A stretch of 46,655 nt of DNA from Roseomonas sp. GTDB taxonomy: Bacteria; Pseudomonadota; Alphaproteobacteria; Acetobacterales; Acetobacteraceae. The notes below the pieces were generated by a model that had not been told where the DNA came from, did no database searches, and saw nothing but the letters and a program-made list of their open reading frames with translations. The stretch covers positions 1 through 46,655 of the forward strand of contig JAQGHX010000094.1 of the NCBI GenBank assembly GCA_028288745.1. Direction: 5' to 3'. Both the position numbers and the translations under genes were made by a program. How positions within the stretch are numbered: position 1 is the first letter of the stretch; the number at the start of each line of letters is the position of its first letter. Shown one piece after another: positions 18,622 to 26,254 of the stretch.

Positions 18622-19142
18622 TCGTCCAGGCGCGCGCGCGCGCGGCGGGTCAGTTCCTCCAGGCTGTCGCGCTCCCGCGCCAGCAGGATGCGGGCGGGGT
18701 CCAGCACCGCGATGAAACCGTCCGGCATGGCGAGGCCGGCGGTGACGCAGCCGTTCAGCGTTTCCTCGGGCGGCACCGGCCGCAACTGGCCGGGGGCGAC
18801 GCGCAGCAGGTCCAGCACCCGGTCCACCAGCAGGCCGGCGCGCGCCACGCCGTTGCCGCCGACCACCACGATGTGGCGGTACAGCGCGTCCTCCGCCGTG
18901 GCGCTGGCGACATCCAGGCCAAGCAGGTGGGCCAGCGCCAGGACCGGCAGCGCATCGCCGCCGAGATTGACGAAGCCGGCGACGGCGGCCGGCAGGGCAG
19001 GGGGGCGGGAGAGCCTGGGCAGGGGCAGCAATTCGCGCACCACCTCGCGCGGCAGGGCGCAGCGCAGCCCGGCCAGCGCGAAGGTCAGGTAATGGCCGTC
19101 ACCGGCCGGGGGCGGGACGGGCGGGGCGTCAGGGATGTTCAT
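18609..19142 (-). CDS. cheW: CheW coupling protein, first gene of the chemosensory operon
   Basis: A 177-residue CheW-domain protein, the first gene of the eight-gene operon. The fold is visible as HYLTFALAGLRCALPREVV at the start, then GFVNLGGDALPVLALAHLLG, GLLVDRVLDLLRVAPGQLRP and FIAVLDPARIL near the end. It should bridge receptor and CheA in an array. ATG 19142 has only a weak upstream purine stretch. Upstream lies a short region with three tandem 17-bp repeats that may control the operon. It corresponds by position to WspB. Confidence 0.93.
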   Translation of the reverse strand: MNIPDAPPVPPPAGDGHYLTFALAGLRCALPREVVRELLPLPRLSRPPALPAAVAGFVNLGGDALPVLALAHLLGLDVASATAEDALYRHIVVVGGNGVARAGLLVDRVLDLLRVAPGQLRPVPPEETLNGCVTAGLAMPDGFIAVLDPARILLARERDSLEELTRRARARLDEWAG

Positions 19143-19176
19143 CGCCGTGCCATGGGCTTCGCATCGTGAGTTCCAA

Positions 19177-19226
19177 GGCTTCGTAAAGATTGGGGCTTCG
19201 TGAAGGTTGGGCTTCGTGAAGGGCAG
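19177..19226. repeat. Three tandem ~17-bp repeats upstream of the che operon
   Basis: Three head-to-tail copies: GGCTTCGTAAAGATTGG at 19177-19193, GGCTTCGTGAAGGTTGG at 19194-19210, and GGCTTCGTGAAGGGCAG at 19210-19226 (sharing one base). Each contains CTTC-GT-(G/A)AAG, a short inverted repeat. A weaker relative (GGGCTTCGCATCGTGAG) lies at 19154-19170. They sit 12-85 bp upstream of the first cheW and ~105 bp upstream of the divergent phosphatase gene, so they are candidate binding sites for a regulator of either unit. Confidence 0.6.
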
Positions 19227-19333
19227 GGGGAGGCCGGCCCGGCGCCGTGGTTGCCCGTGGCTTCTATCACCGCCCCGCCGGCCACGCCAATGCTGGACGC
19301 CGGCGGCATGGCCGGGGGAGAAGGAGGGACGTC

Positions 19334-19876
19334 ATGACATATGCCCTGCTGCGTCACCTGCCGACCGATATCGCCCCCGGCCTCTGCTACGGCCGGCTGG
19401 ACCTGCCGCCGGGGCGCGCGGGCGACGCCGCTTTGGCCGTGGCGGCGCTGGCGGGCTTTCCGGCCACTGCGCTGCACACCAGCCCGGCGCGGCGCTGCAT
19501 GGCCCTGGCGGGGGCCGCCGCCACCGTGACCGGCCTGCCTGCCACCGCCGACCCGCGCCTGCTGGAGATGGATTTCGGCGCCTGGGAAGGCCGGCCGTGG
19601 GACGAGGTGCCACGCGCCGCGCTGGATGCCTGGGCCGCCGACCCCTGGGGCTTCGCGCCACCGGGCGGCGAGAGCGGCGCCGCCGTGGTGGCGCGGCTGC
19701 GGGCCTTCCATGCCACGCTGCGGCCGGGCGCCGTCATCGTCTCGCATGGCGGGCCGCTGAAGGTGCTGGCGGCGCTGATCGGCGGCCGCCCGGTGGACCT
19801 GCTGGCGCCGGCCCCGCCGATGGGGGTGGCGTGCTTCCACCGCGCGCCCTTGGCCGTCGGGCCGGAAGGTGGTTAA
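19334..19876 (+). CDS. Histidine phosphatase family protein (CobC/phosphoglycerate mutase-like)
   Basis: A 180-residue phosphatase of the histidine phosphatase superfamily. The usual RHG catalytic motif is RHLPTD here (LLRHLP), as in alpha-ribazole phosphatase-like proteins; the second part of the site is seen in [17 protein letters not shown] and the second catalytic His in [18 protein letters not shown]. The length fits CobC, which dephosphorylates alpha-ribazole phosphate in cobalamin synthesis, but there are no cobalamin genes nearby, so the substrate is not established. ATG 19334 is preceded by a strong GAAGGAGGG. Malate synthase follows after 34 bp, so the two may be cotranscribed. Confidence 0.85.
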   Translation: MTYALLRHLPTDIAPGLCYGRLDLPPGRAGDAALAVAALAGFPATALHTSPARRCMALAGAAATVTGLPATADPRLLEMDFGAWEGRPWDEVPRAALDAWAADPWGFAPPGGESGAAVVARLRAFHATLRPGAVIVSHGGPLKVLAALIGGRPVDLLAPAPPMGVACFHRAPLAVGPEGG

Positions 19877-19910
19877 TCCTGGCGACCGAGGAAACAACGA
19901 AGGGCGGACC

Positions 19911-22082
19911 ATGGCAGAGATCAAGCGCGGCGACGGGCTGGTGGTGGCCCCCGAACTGAAGGCCTTCCTGGACACCGAGGCGCTGCCCGGCACCGGCGTT
20001 GCGTCAGAGGCCTTCTGGGCCGCCTATGCCGCCATCCTGGCCGATCTCGCCCCCCGCAACGCCGCCCTGCTGGCCGAGCGCGACTCCCTGCAGGCGAAGA
20101 TCGATGCCTGGCACCGCGCGCATCCCTCCAGGCCCATCGACCTCGCCTCCTATCGCGCCTTCCTGGAAGAGATCGGCTACCTGCTGCCGGAGCCCGCCGA
20201 GGTGGCCGTGGCCACGGCGGACGTGGATGACGAGATCGCGACCCTCGCCGGGCCGCAGCTGGTCGTGCCGGTCGATAACGCCCGCTACGCGCTGAATGCC
20301 GGCAATGCCCGCTGGGGCAGCCTCTACGACGCGCTCTACGGCACCGACGCCATCCCCGAGGAAGGCGGCCTCGCACGCGGCCAGGGCTTTAATCGCGCCC
20401 GTGGCGAGAAGGTGATCGCGAAGGCCCGCGCGGTGCTGGACGGCGCCGTGCCGCTGGCGGCGGGAAGCTGGGCGGATGTGACGAAGCTGGCGGTGGCCGG
20501 TGGCGCGCTGGCGGCCGGCACCGCCGGTGGCGGCACCACCCTGTCCGACGCCACGCAATTCGCCGGCTATTCCGGCGCGCCCGAAGCCCCCACCGCCATC
20601 CTGCTGCGCGACCACGGGCTGCACCTGGAGATCAGGCTGGACCGCGCCCACCCGATCGGGCGGGACGACCCGGCGGGCATTGCCGACCTCGTGCTGGAAT
20701 CCGCCGTCTCCACCATCATGGATTGCGAGGATTCGGTCACCGCCGTCGATGCCCAGGACAAGGTGGCGGTCTATCGCAGCTGGCTCGGCCTGATGAAGGG
20801 GGACCTGACGGCCACCTTCGGCAAGGAAGGGCGGCAGGTGACGCGCCGGCTGAACCCCGACCGGGAATTCACCGCGCCGGACGGCTCCAGCCTCGTCCTG
20901 CCGGGCCGCAGCCTGATGCTGGTGCGCAATGTCGGCCACCACATGATGACCGACGCGGTGACGCTGGATGGCGCGGAGACGCCGGAGACCATCCTGGACG
21001 CGCTGGCGACCGTCGCCATCGCGCTGCACGACATCCGCGGCCGGCGGCTGAATTCGCGCCGTGGCAGCGTCTATGTCGTGAAGCCCAAGATGCACGGGCC
21101 GAAGGAAGTGGCCTGGGCGAACGAGTTGTTCGGCCGCATCGAGGAGGCCTTTGGGCTGGCGCCCAATACCGTCAAGCTCGGCATCATGGACGAGGAACGG
21201 CGCACCACTGTCAACCTGCGCGCCTGCATCGCGGCGGCGAAGGACCGCGTGGCCTTCATCAATACCGGCTTCCTCGACCGCACGGGCGACGAGATCCATA
21301 CCGGCATGGAAGCCGGCCCGATGCTGCGCAAGAACGACATGAAAGGCGCCGCCTGGATCAAGGCCTACGAGGATTGGAACGTCGATACCGGCCTCGCCTG
21401 CGGGCTGCGCGGCCGCGCGCAGATCGGCAAGGGCATGTGGGCGGCGCCGGACAAGATGGCCGATATGCTGGCGCAGAAATCCGGCCACCCCAAGGCCGGC
21501 GCCAGCACCGCCTGGGTGCCGTCCCCCACCGCCGCCACGCTGCACGCGCTGCACTACCATGAGGTCGATGTCGCCGCCCGCCAGGCCGCGATTGCCGCCG
21601 GCGGGCGCCGCGCGAAGCTGGACGACCTGCTGACCGTGCCGCTCTCCGACAGCAACTGGTCGCCGGCCGACGTGCAGGCGGAACTGGACAACAATGCCCA
21701 GGGCATCCTGGGTTATGTCGTGCGCTGGGTGGACCAGGGCGTCGGCTGTTCCAAGGTGCCGGACATCAACAATGTCGGCCTGATGGAAGACCGCGCGACG
21801 CTGCGCATCTCCGCCCAGCACATCGCCAACTGGCTGCGCCACGGCGTGGTGACGCAGGCCCAGGTGGAGGAGACGCTGCGCCGCATGGCCGCCGTGGTGG
21901 ACCGCCAGAACGCGGGCGATGCCGCCTATGCGCCGATGGCCCCGGGCTTCGACGGCCCAGCCTTCCAGGCGGCGCGGGAACTGATCTTCGAGGGCGCCGC
22001 ACAGCCCAATGGCTATACCGAGTTCGTGCTGACCCGGCGGCGGCGCGAGGCGAAGGCGCGCACCGCGCCGGCCGGCCACTGA
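19911..22082 (+). CDS. glcB: Malate synthase G
   Basis: Condenses glyoxylate with acetyl-CoA to malate, for growth on glycolate, acetate or C2 units. The 723 residues match the single-domain G form, not the shorter A form. Recognisable parts are [16 protein letters not shown] (~267-282), [12 protein letters not shown], the glyoxylate and Mg site in [17 protein letters not shown] (~423-439), [19 protein letters not shown] and a C-terminal catalytic region around [20 protein letters not shown]. The start ATG 19911 has AAGGGCGG just upstream. No isocitrate lyase lies in the window. The gene ends before a strong hairpin facing a convergent oxidoreductase gene. Confidence 0.97.
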   Translation: MAEIKRGDGLVVAPELKAFLDTEALPGTGVASEAFWAAYAAILADLAPRNAALLAERDSLQAKIDAWHRAHPSRPIDLASYRAFLEEIGYLLPEPAEVAVATADVDDEIATLAGPQLVVPVDNARYALNAGNARWGSLYDALYGTDAIPEEGGLARGQGFNRARGEKVIAKARAVLDGAVPLAAGSWADVTKLAVAGGALAAGTAGGGTTLSDATQFAGYSGAPEAPTAILLRDHGLHLEIRLDRAHPIGRDDPAGIADLVLESAVSTIMDCEDSVTAVDAQDKVAVYRSWLGLMKGDLTATFGKEGRQVTRRLNPDREFTAPDGSSLVLPGRSLMLVRNVGHHMMTDAVTLDGAETPETILDALATVAIALHDIRGRRLNSRRGSVYVVKPKMHGPKEVAWANELFGRIEEAFGLAPNTVKLGIMDEERRTTVNLRACIAAAKDRVAFINTGFLDRTGDEIHTGMEAGPMLRKNDMKGAAWIKAYEDWNVDTGLACGLRGRAQIGKGMWAAPDKMADMLAQKSGHPKAGASTAWVPSPTAATLHALHYHEVDVAARQAAIAAGGRRAKLDDLLTVPLSDSNWSPADVQAELDNNAQGILGYVVRWVDQGVGCSKVPDINNVGLMEDRATLRISAQHIANWLRHGVVTQAQVEETLRRMAAVVDRQNAGDAAYAPMAPGFDGPAFQAARELIFEGAAQPNGYTEFVLTRRRREAKARTAPAGH

Positions 22083-22089
22083 GGGCGGG

Positions 22090-22118
22090 GCGGCGGGCCC
22101 ATCTCGCGGGCCCGCCGC
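22090..22118. terminator. Bidirectional hairpin between glcB and the oxidoreductase gene
   Basis: An 11-bp perfect GC stem (22090-22100 with 22108-22118, 7-nt loop) sits between convergent stop codons at 22082 and 22125. There is no T-run. Confidence 0.55.
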
Positions 22119-22124
22119 ATGCCG

Positions 22125-23501
22125 TCAGGCAAGCGGCAGGATGTTGTGGTTCATGCGGAAGAAGTTGCCCGGGTCGTACTTCGCCTTGATATCCTGCAGC
22201 CGCTGGTAGTTCGGCCCATAGGCGGCGGCGACCGCGTCGCCGAGTTCGTCATTGCCGAAGTAATTCACGTAGCGGCCGGCGCCCATGAAGGGCCGCATCG
22301 TCGCGAAGGTGTCCTTGGCCCAGGCGGTGCAGGCCTCATTGTGGTCCGGGTCCATCCATTCCGAGAGCACGAGCATGTTGTAGCCTTCGGCGCGGTGGGG
22401 GAAGGCGGTGTCGGTGACGCCCACGCGGGTGACGGCGCCGTGGAAGTGCTCCAGCAGCATTTGCCCCATCGGCGTCGGGCAGGCCGCGAAACGGTCGATC
22501 ATCGTGCGGATCGCGTCATCGCTGAGGCCGGAGAGGAAGCTGGACTTCCAGTAATTCAGCGCGCCGGGCGGGTAGGCCGCGTCCAGCATGGCATTGACCT
22601 CGGAATACGGCATTGGCCCGACCGCATCGAGCGCCGGCGTGCCGTAGGCCTTGATGGGTCGCACCGCCGCCTCGCCCTCGGCCAGCGTGCCGCAATGGCA
22701 CATCACCAGCACAGCCAGCTTCCCGCCCGACCCGTCCGGCGCGTGGACCAACCCGCCGAAGATGGTCAGTTCGTCGGGGAGCGACGCCGTGATGTCGCGG
22801 AAGTGGCGCAGCACGTCGAAGGCCGCGCTGAACGGGTAGCCGATGATGCCGCCGGTGACGACGGGCCCGACCGGGTGCAGGCGGTACTCGAAAGACGTCA
22901 CCACGCCGAAATTGCCGCCGCCGCCACGCAGCGCCCAGAAAAGGTCCGGGTGCTCGCCCTCGCTCGCCACGACGACCCGGCCATCGGCCAGGACGACTTC
23001 CGCCGAGAGCAGGTTGTCGAGCGCGAGCCCGTGCCGGCCCATGAGCCAGCCCAGCCCGCCGCCGAGGGTCAGCCCCGCCACGCCGGTCGAGGACACCACG
23101 CCCCCCGTGGTGGCGAGGCCATGGACCTGGGTTTCCCGGTTGAAGTCGTTCCAGGTGGCGCCGCCCTGCGCGCGGGCGGTGCGTGCGCGGGGGTCGGCAT
23201 GGACGCCGCGCATCAACGACAGGTCGATCATCAGGCCGCCCTCGGTCGTCGCGCGACCGGCGACGTTGTGGCCGCCGCCGCGGATGGCGACCTCGAGCCC
23301 CTGGTCGCGCGCCAGCTTCACGGCGCCGGCGGCATCGGCCACGCCCCGGCAGCGGGCGATGAGCGCCGGGTGCTTGTCGATGAGGCCGTTATGCACCTTC
23401 CTGGCATCGTCGTAGCCCGGGTCGGCCGGCCGCAGGATCTGTCCCGCGAAGGACTTGGCAAGCGCCACGGCCATATCGGCCGAGGATGATGTCGAGTTCA
23501 T
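22125..23501 (-). CDS. FAD-dependent oxidoreductase, berberine bridge enzyme type
   Basis: A 458-residue flavoenzyme of the FAD_binding_4 plus BBE fold. The FAD domain contains AIRGGGHNVAGRAT, whose His is the usual site of covalent FAD attachment, and GGVVSSTGVAGLTLGGGLGW. In bicovalent members a Cys occurs in this second stretch; here it is absent, so a single covalent link is expected. The BBE segment closes the protein (YGPNYQRLQDIKAKYDPGNF). Relatives oxidise sugars or small alcohols; the substrate is not predictable. The start is ATG 23501, behind GGGAGGTGACG; a longer open frame to 23630 has no family-like sequence. No signal peptide is seen. Confidence 0.92.
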   Translation of the reverse strand: MNSTSSSADMAVALAKSFAGQILRPADPGYDDARKVHNGLIDKHPALIARCRGVADAAGAVKLARDQGLEVAIRGGGHNVAGRATTEGGLMIDLSLMRGVHADPRARTARAQGGATWNDFNRETQVHGLATTGGVVSSTGVAGLTLGGGLGWLMGRHGLALDNLLSAEVVLADGRVVVASEGEHPDLFWALRGGGGNFGVVTSFEYRLHPVGPVVTGGIIGYPFSAAFDVLRHFRDITASLPDELTIFGGLVHAPDGSGGKLAVLVMCHCGTLAEGEAAVRPIKAYGTPALDAVGPMPYSEVNAMLDAAYPPGALNYWKSSFLSGLSDDAIRTMIDRFAACPTPMGQMLLEHFHGAVTRVGVTDTAFPHRAEGYNMLVLSEWMDPDHNEACTAWAKDTFATMRPFMGAGRYVNYFGNDELGDAVAAAYGPNYQRLQDIKAKYDPGNFFRMNHNILPLA

Positions 23502-23919
23502 CGTCACCTCCCATGCGGTGGTCCTGGCCGAAGCCGGAATGACGCCGGAACCTTTGCTGTTTGGCCTCTGGCGGCGGGTTGGGCACCCTGCCGCCACCCG
23601 GCAGGCGATGGTCAGCGCAGCGCGTTGCAAAGGTCAACGATAATCCCATCCCGTCGGTGGGCGCTAACTGGAACTTGGCAGGCCAGAGCGGGCGATCCCG
23701 GAAGCAGGAGAACCGCTGATACCTGGCCGTGACCGCCCCCGTTACGCGGATGCGAGCGTGTTTGATGGAGCGCCTGGAATGCTGCTGAACAGGCGTGGTC
23801 TGCCCAATTGTTCGAAGGCCGGCTCGCCTGACAGGGCTCCTGAGCTTCAGCGGTACTGCCGCAGTGAAAACTTAGGGCATCCATTGAGGCATCTCCGCTG
23901 CCCCCTTCGACTGGCGGTT
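23502..23919. other. Intergenic region upstream of the oxidoreductase, no recognisable gene
   Basis: About 420 bases with lower and uneven GC. Both strands have short open frames but none shows a known fold or a ribosome site. It holds the promoter of the oxidoreductase gene at its left end and runs into a decayed integrase at its right end, so part of it may be eroded mobile DNA. Confidence 0.5.
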
Positions 23920-24077
23920 CCAACGAAGCTATTGCAGTCGCTGCGGCCCAGAAAATCTGCGTTCCACGACCTGCGCCATGCGGGCTCTTCACCGGCGCCT
24001 GCCGTTAATACTCCTGAGAGATCGCTTGAAGCGAAAGGCCGCTCCCCATCTATCAGGCGGTTGCCAATCGGGATCGC
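23920..24077 (+). pseudogene. Decayed tyrosine recombinase (integrase) C-terminal remnant
   Basis: One frame reads RKSAFHDLRHAG (23965-23979 encode HDLRH), the box that carries a catalytic Arg/His pair in tyrosine recombinases. About 50 bases on, the same frame gives LEAKGRSP, which resembles the ...GHSSP box, and a different frame (from 24051) then gives YQAVANRDR, which resembles the YQHATADRDR end containing the nucleophilic Tyr. The distance from HDLRH to Tyr is 86 bases where ~105 is usual, so about 20 bases have been lost with a frame change. No intact N-terminal part is visible upstream. This is inferred from motif memory, not from alignment. Confidence 0.5.
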
Positions 24078-24081
24078 GGCC

Positions 24082-24417
24082 CTATGCCGCCGCCAGCAGC
24101 GCCACGCCCACCGAGATCAGCGCGATCGCCGCGATCTTCTGCGCCCCCAGAGATTCTCCAAACATGAAGTAACCGACAAGCGCGATGACGACATAGGAGG
24201 CCGCCGTGCAGGGCAGCGCCACGCTCATCGGGATCTTGCGGAGCGCGATGATGTAGAGCAGCGCCGCGCCGCCGTAGCAGCCCAGACCCAGGACCGTCTG
24301 CCAGCGGAAGAGCTGCACCAGGAAATTACCCTCGCCCAGTGTGCCCGCCTTCAGCAGCACCTGCCCGGTCATCGAGGTACAGATGGCCGCCGCCAGCACC
24401 AGCCAGGACGCCATCAT
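24082..24417 (-). CDS. SMR/EamA-type small membrane protein, ArnE-like flippase subunit
   Basis: A 111-residue, four-helix membrane protein of the drug/metabolite transporter superfamily. Drug-exporting SMR proteins have a conserved Glu in helix 1; here the place is taken by uncharged residues (AAAICTSMTGQVLLKAG), and the G-Q-x-x-x-K pattern is that of ArnE/ArnF, subunits that flip undecaprenyl-phosphate aminoarabinose. The ATG (24417, or 24414) overlaps the stop of the GT2 gene. Together they suggest flipping of a lipid-linked sugar made by the GT2. Such proteins usually work as dimers, and the partner is not visible here. Confidence 0.85.
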   Translation of the reverse strand: MMASWLVLAAAICTSMTGQVLLKAGTLGEGNFLVQLFRWQTVLGLGCYGGAALLYIIALRKIPMSVALPCTAASYVVIALVGYFMFGESLGAQKIAAIALISVGVALLAAA

Positions 24418-25409
24418 GCCGGCTTATCCGGCCCGGTGCTTCGCACCACGTCCCGCACCACGCCCTGCGGCTTGCCGTTGGCGGAGAGGAAGGCGCGGCC
24501 GAGATACTCGCCCATCACGCCCAGGATCATGAACTGCACCCCCGCCACCAGCAGCGTGATGGTCATCACCGAAGCCCAGCCGGAGGGGGTTTCCTTCGTC
24601 AGCGCCTCGACGATGGTGAAGATGGCGCCGATCACCCCGAGCACGCCCATCGCCGCCCCGGCCAGCATCGCGAGCCGCAGCGGCAGCAGCGAGAAGTTAG
24701 TGGCGAGGTTCAGCCACAGGCGGACCAGCCGCCGGAGCGTGTAATTGCTGCGCCCCTCGGCGCGGGCCAGGTGCATGACCTCGATACTGGCGATGCGCTG
24801 CGTCACCTGCATGATCAGCCCGTCCACATACGGGTAAGGGCCGGCGTATCGCGCCACCTGCCCGACCACCAGGGCCGACATGCAGCGGAAGGAGGAGAGA
24901 TAGAGGCCGCGCGGCTTGTCCAGCAACTGGTCCGCCACCCAGTTGGCGAAGCGGCTGCCGAGGTTGCGCCAGCCGTCATGCTCCTTTTTGGCGTAGCGGG
25001 TATAGACCACGTCCCACTGGCCGAGTCGCGCGTGGTCGTAGAGGCGCAGCACTTCCTCAGGCGGGTTCTGCAGGTCGTCATCCATGGTGATGACGTAGCG
25101 GCCCCGGGCATGGCGCAGGCCGGTCATGACCGCGTTATGCTCGCCGAAATTGCGCGCGTGCTCGATATAGGTCAGCGGGATGGTGGCGGTCTCCGCCAGC
25201 CGGCGGCAGACCTCGGCGCTGTTGTCGGGGCTGCCGTCATTGACCAGCACCACTTCCAGCCCGCCCTCGGGCCGCAGGCCGGCGAGGGCGGCGACCAGTT
25301 GCCCCACCGTGGCGCCGCCGCGATAGACCGGCACGACGATGGAAAGTCCGATGGCTGGATCGGCGGCAGTGGTCATGGGCGTTGGTTCCGCAGGCAACAG
25401 GGGTGTCAT
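24414..25409 (-). CDS. Glycosyltransferase family 2, polyprenyl-phosphate sugar transferase
   Basis: A 331-residue GT2 of the ArnC/GtrB/DPM1 type, which loads a sugar onto undecaprenyl phosphate on the inner face of the membrane. The GT-A domain has LSIVVPVYRGGATVG at the start, VLVNDGSPDNS, and the metal site VITMDDDLQNPPEE. Two C-terminal membrane helices (~230-255 and 265-295) are typical. The start is ATG 25409, overlapping the methyltransferase stop in ATGA; ATG 25376 is an alternative and removes an 11-residue leader. It is translationally coupled to the methyltransferase before it and the small flippase after it. The sugar is unknown. Confidence 0.92.
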   Translation of the reverse strand: MTPLLPAEPTPMTTAADPAIGLSIVVPVYRGGATVGQLVAALAGLRPEGGLEVVLVNDGSPDNSAEVCRRLAETATIPLTYIEHARNFGEHNAVMTGLRHARGRYVITMDDDLQNPPEEVLRLYDHARLGQWDVVYTRYAKKEHDGWRNLGSRFANWVADQLLDKPRGLYLSSFRCMSALVVGQVARYAGPYPYVDGLIMQVTQRIASIEVMHLARAEGRSNYTLRRLVRLWLNLATNFSLLPLRLAMLAGAAMGVLGVIGAIFTIVEALTKETPSGWASVMTITLLVAGVQFMILGVMGEYLGRAFLSANGKPQGVVRDVVRSTGPDKPA

Positions 25410-26146
25410 GCTTCGGCCGGGCGGGTGGCCACCACCAGCACCGATCCGCCGGCGGGAAACCGCAGGCCGAGCCGGGCGAGGCCGGCTTCCACCCGTGTCG
25501 CGCCATGCAATGTGGCGTCCAACCATGGCGGGAAGGGGGCGACATCGCTGGCGGCATCCGGCTCCCGCGCGCGCAGCTTGCGCTGGGCGGCCATCAGCGG
25601 CAGCAACAGGCTGTTCCAGTAGCGCGCCTCGACCTGCTCGAAGCCGGCGGCGCGCAGCAGCGCGGCCGCGTGGCCCGCGGTGTAGCGGCGGGCATTGTGC
25701 ACGCGGGTGTCGTGCGCGCTGCGCAGCCATTCGAAGGCCGGCAGGTTCAGCAGCAGCGTGCCGCCCGGCGCCAGCACGCGGCGGAATTCCGCCAGTGCCC
25801 GGGCTTCGTCCACGCCGCGATGGCAGAGCACGTCCACGCTGACCAGCGCGCCGAAGCGGGCATCGCCGAAGGGCAGGGCATTGGCATCGCCCGCGGCCAC
25901 GGCGGCGCCGGATTTGGCGGCGGCGCGGGCGGCGGCGGCGGGGTTATATTCCAGGCCGGCCAGCGCGCGGCCGGTGCCGGCCAGGCGGCGCAACAGCCCG
26001 CCGGTGCCGCAGCCGGCATCCAGCAGCGGCAGGGCCACGGGCCCGGGGCGGGCGCGCAGCACGGCGGCGACGCGGGCATGGGCGGCACGGTACCACCACA
26101 TCTCGTCCTCGGCCGCGTCCATCAGGGCGTATTCGGCGGTTTCCAC
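25406..26146 (-). CDS. Class I SAM-dependent methyltransferase
   Basis: A Rossmann-type methyltransferase with the SAM loop LLDAGCGTGGLLRRLA (motif I), ALAGLEYNPAAAARA (motif II), GDANALPFGDARFGALVSVD and a motif near LAPGGTLLLNLPAF. The start is uncertain: the open frame allows TTG 26182, GTG 26146 or ATG 26122. I choose GTG 26146 because related proteins start a few residues before the YALM...EDxMWWY box. It is the first gene of a three-gene unit with a GT2 and an ArnE-like flippase, so it may methylate a sugar or lipid-linked intermediate (inference). Divergent from the polytopic membrane protein gene. Confidence 0.88.
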   Translation of the reverse strand: METAEYALMDAAEDEMWWYRAAHARVAAVLRARPGPVALPLLDAGCGTGGLLRRLAGTGRALAGLEYNPAAAARAAAKSGAAVAAGDANALPFGDARFGALVSVDVLCHRGVDEARALAEFRRVLAPGGTLLLNLPAFEWLRSAHDTRVHNARRYTAGHAAALLRAAGFEQVEARYWNSLLLPLMAAQRKLRAREPDAASDVAPFPPWLDATLHGATRVEAGLARLGLRFPAGGSVLVVATRPAEA

Positions 26147-26254
26147 GGTAACGCTTGTGGCAGCGCCCGAACTCCGCCGCAATGCCGCTCCACAGAGGCA
26201 CGACCCGGATTAACGCGACGCGAGACAGGCCGGGCCAGGATAAAGCTGCTTGCG

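Noticed and set aside
7765-19142. The operon as a flagellar chemotaxis cluster
   Set aside because: No CheY, CheZ, CheD or flagellar genes are near, and CheR-TPR plus CheA-REC are marks of alternative systems.
19228-19333. Cobalamin riboswitch upstream of the CobC-like phosphatase
   Set aside because: The region is only ~105 bp, and the conserved B12-box-like sequence is not seen.
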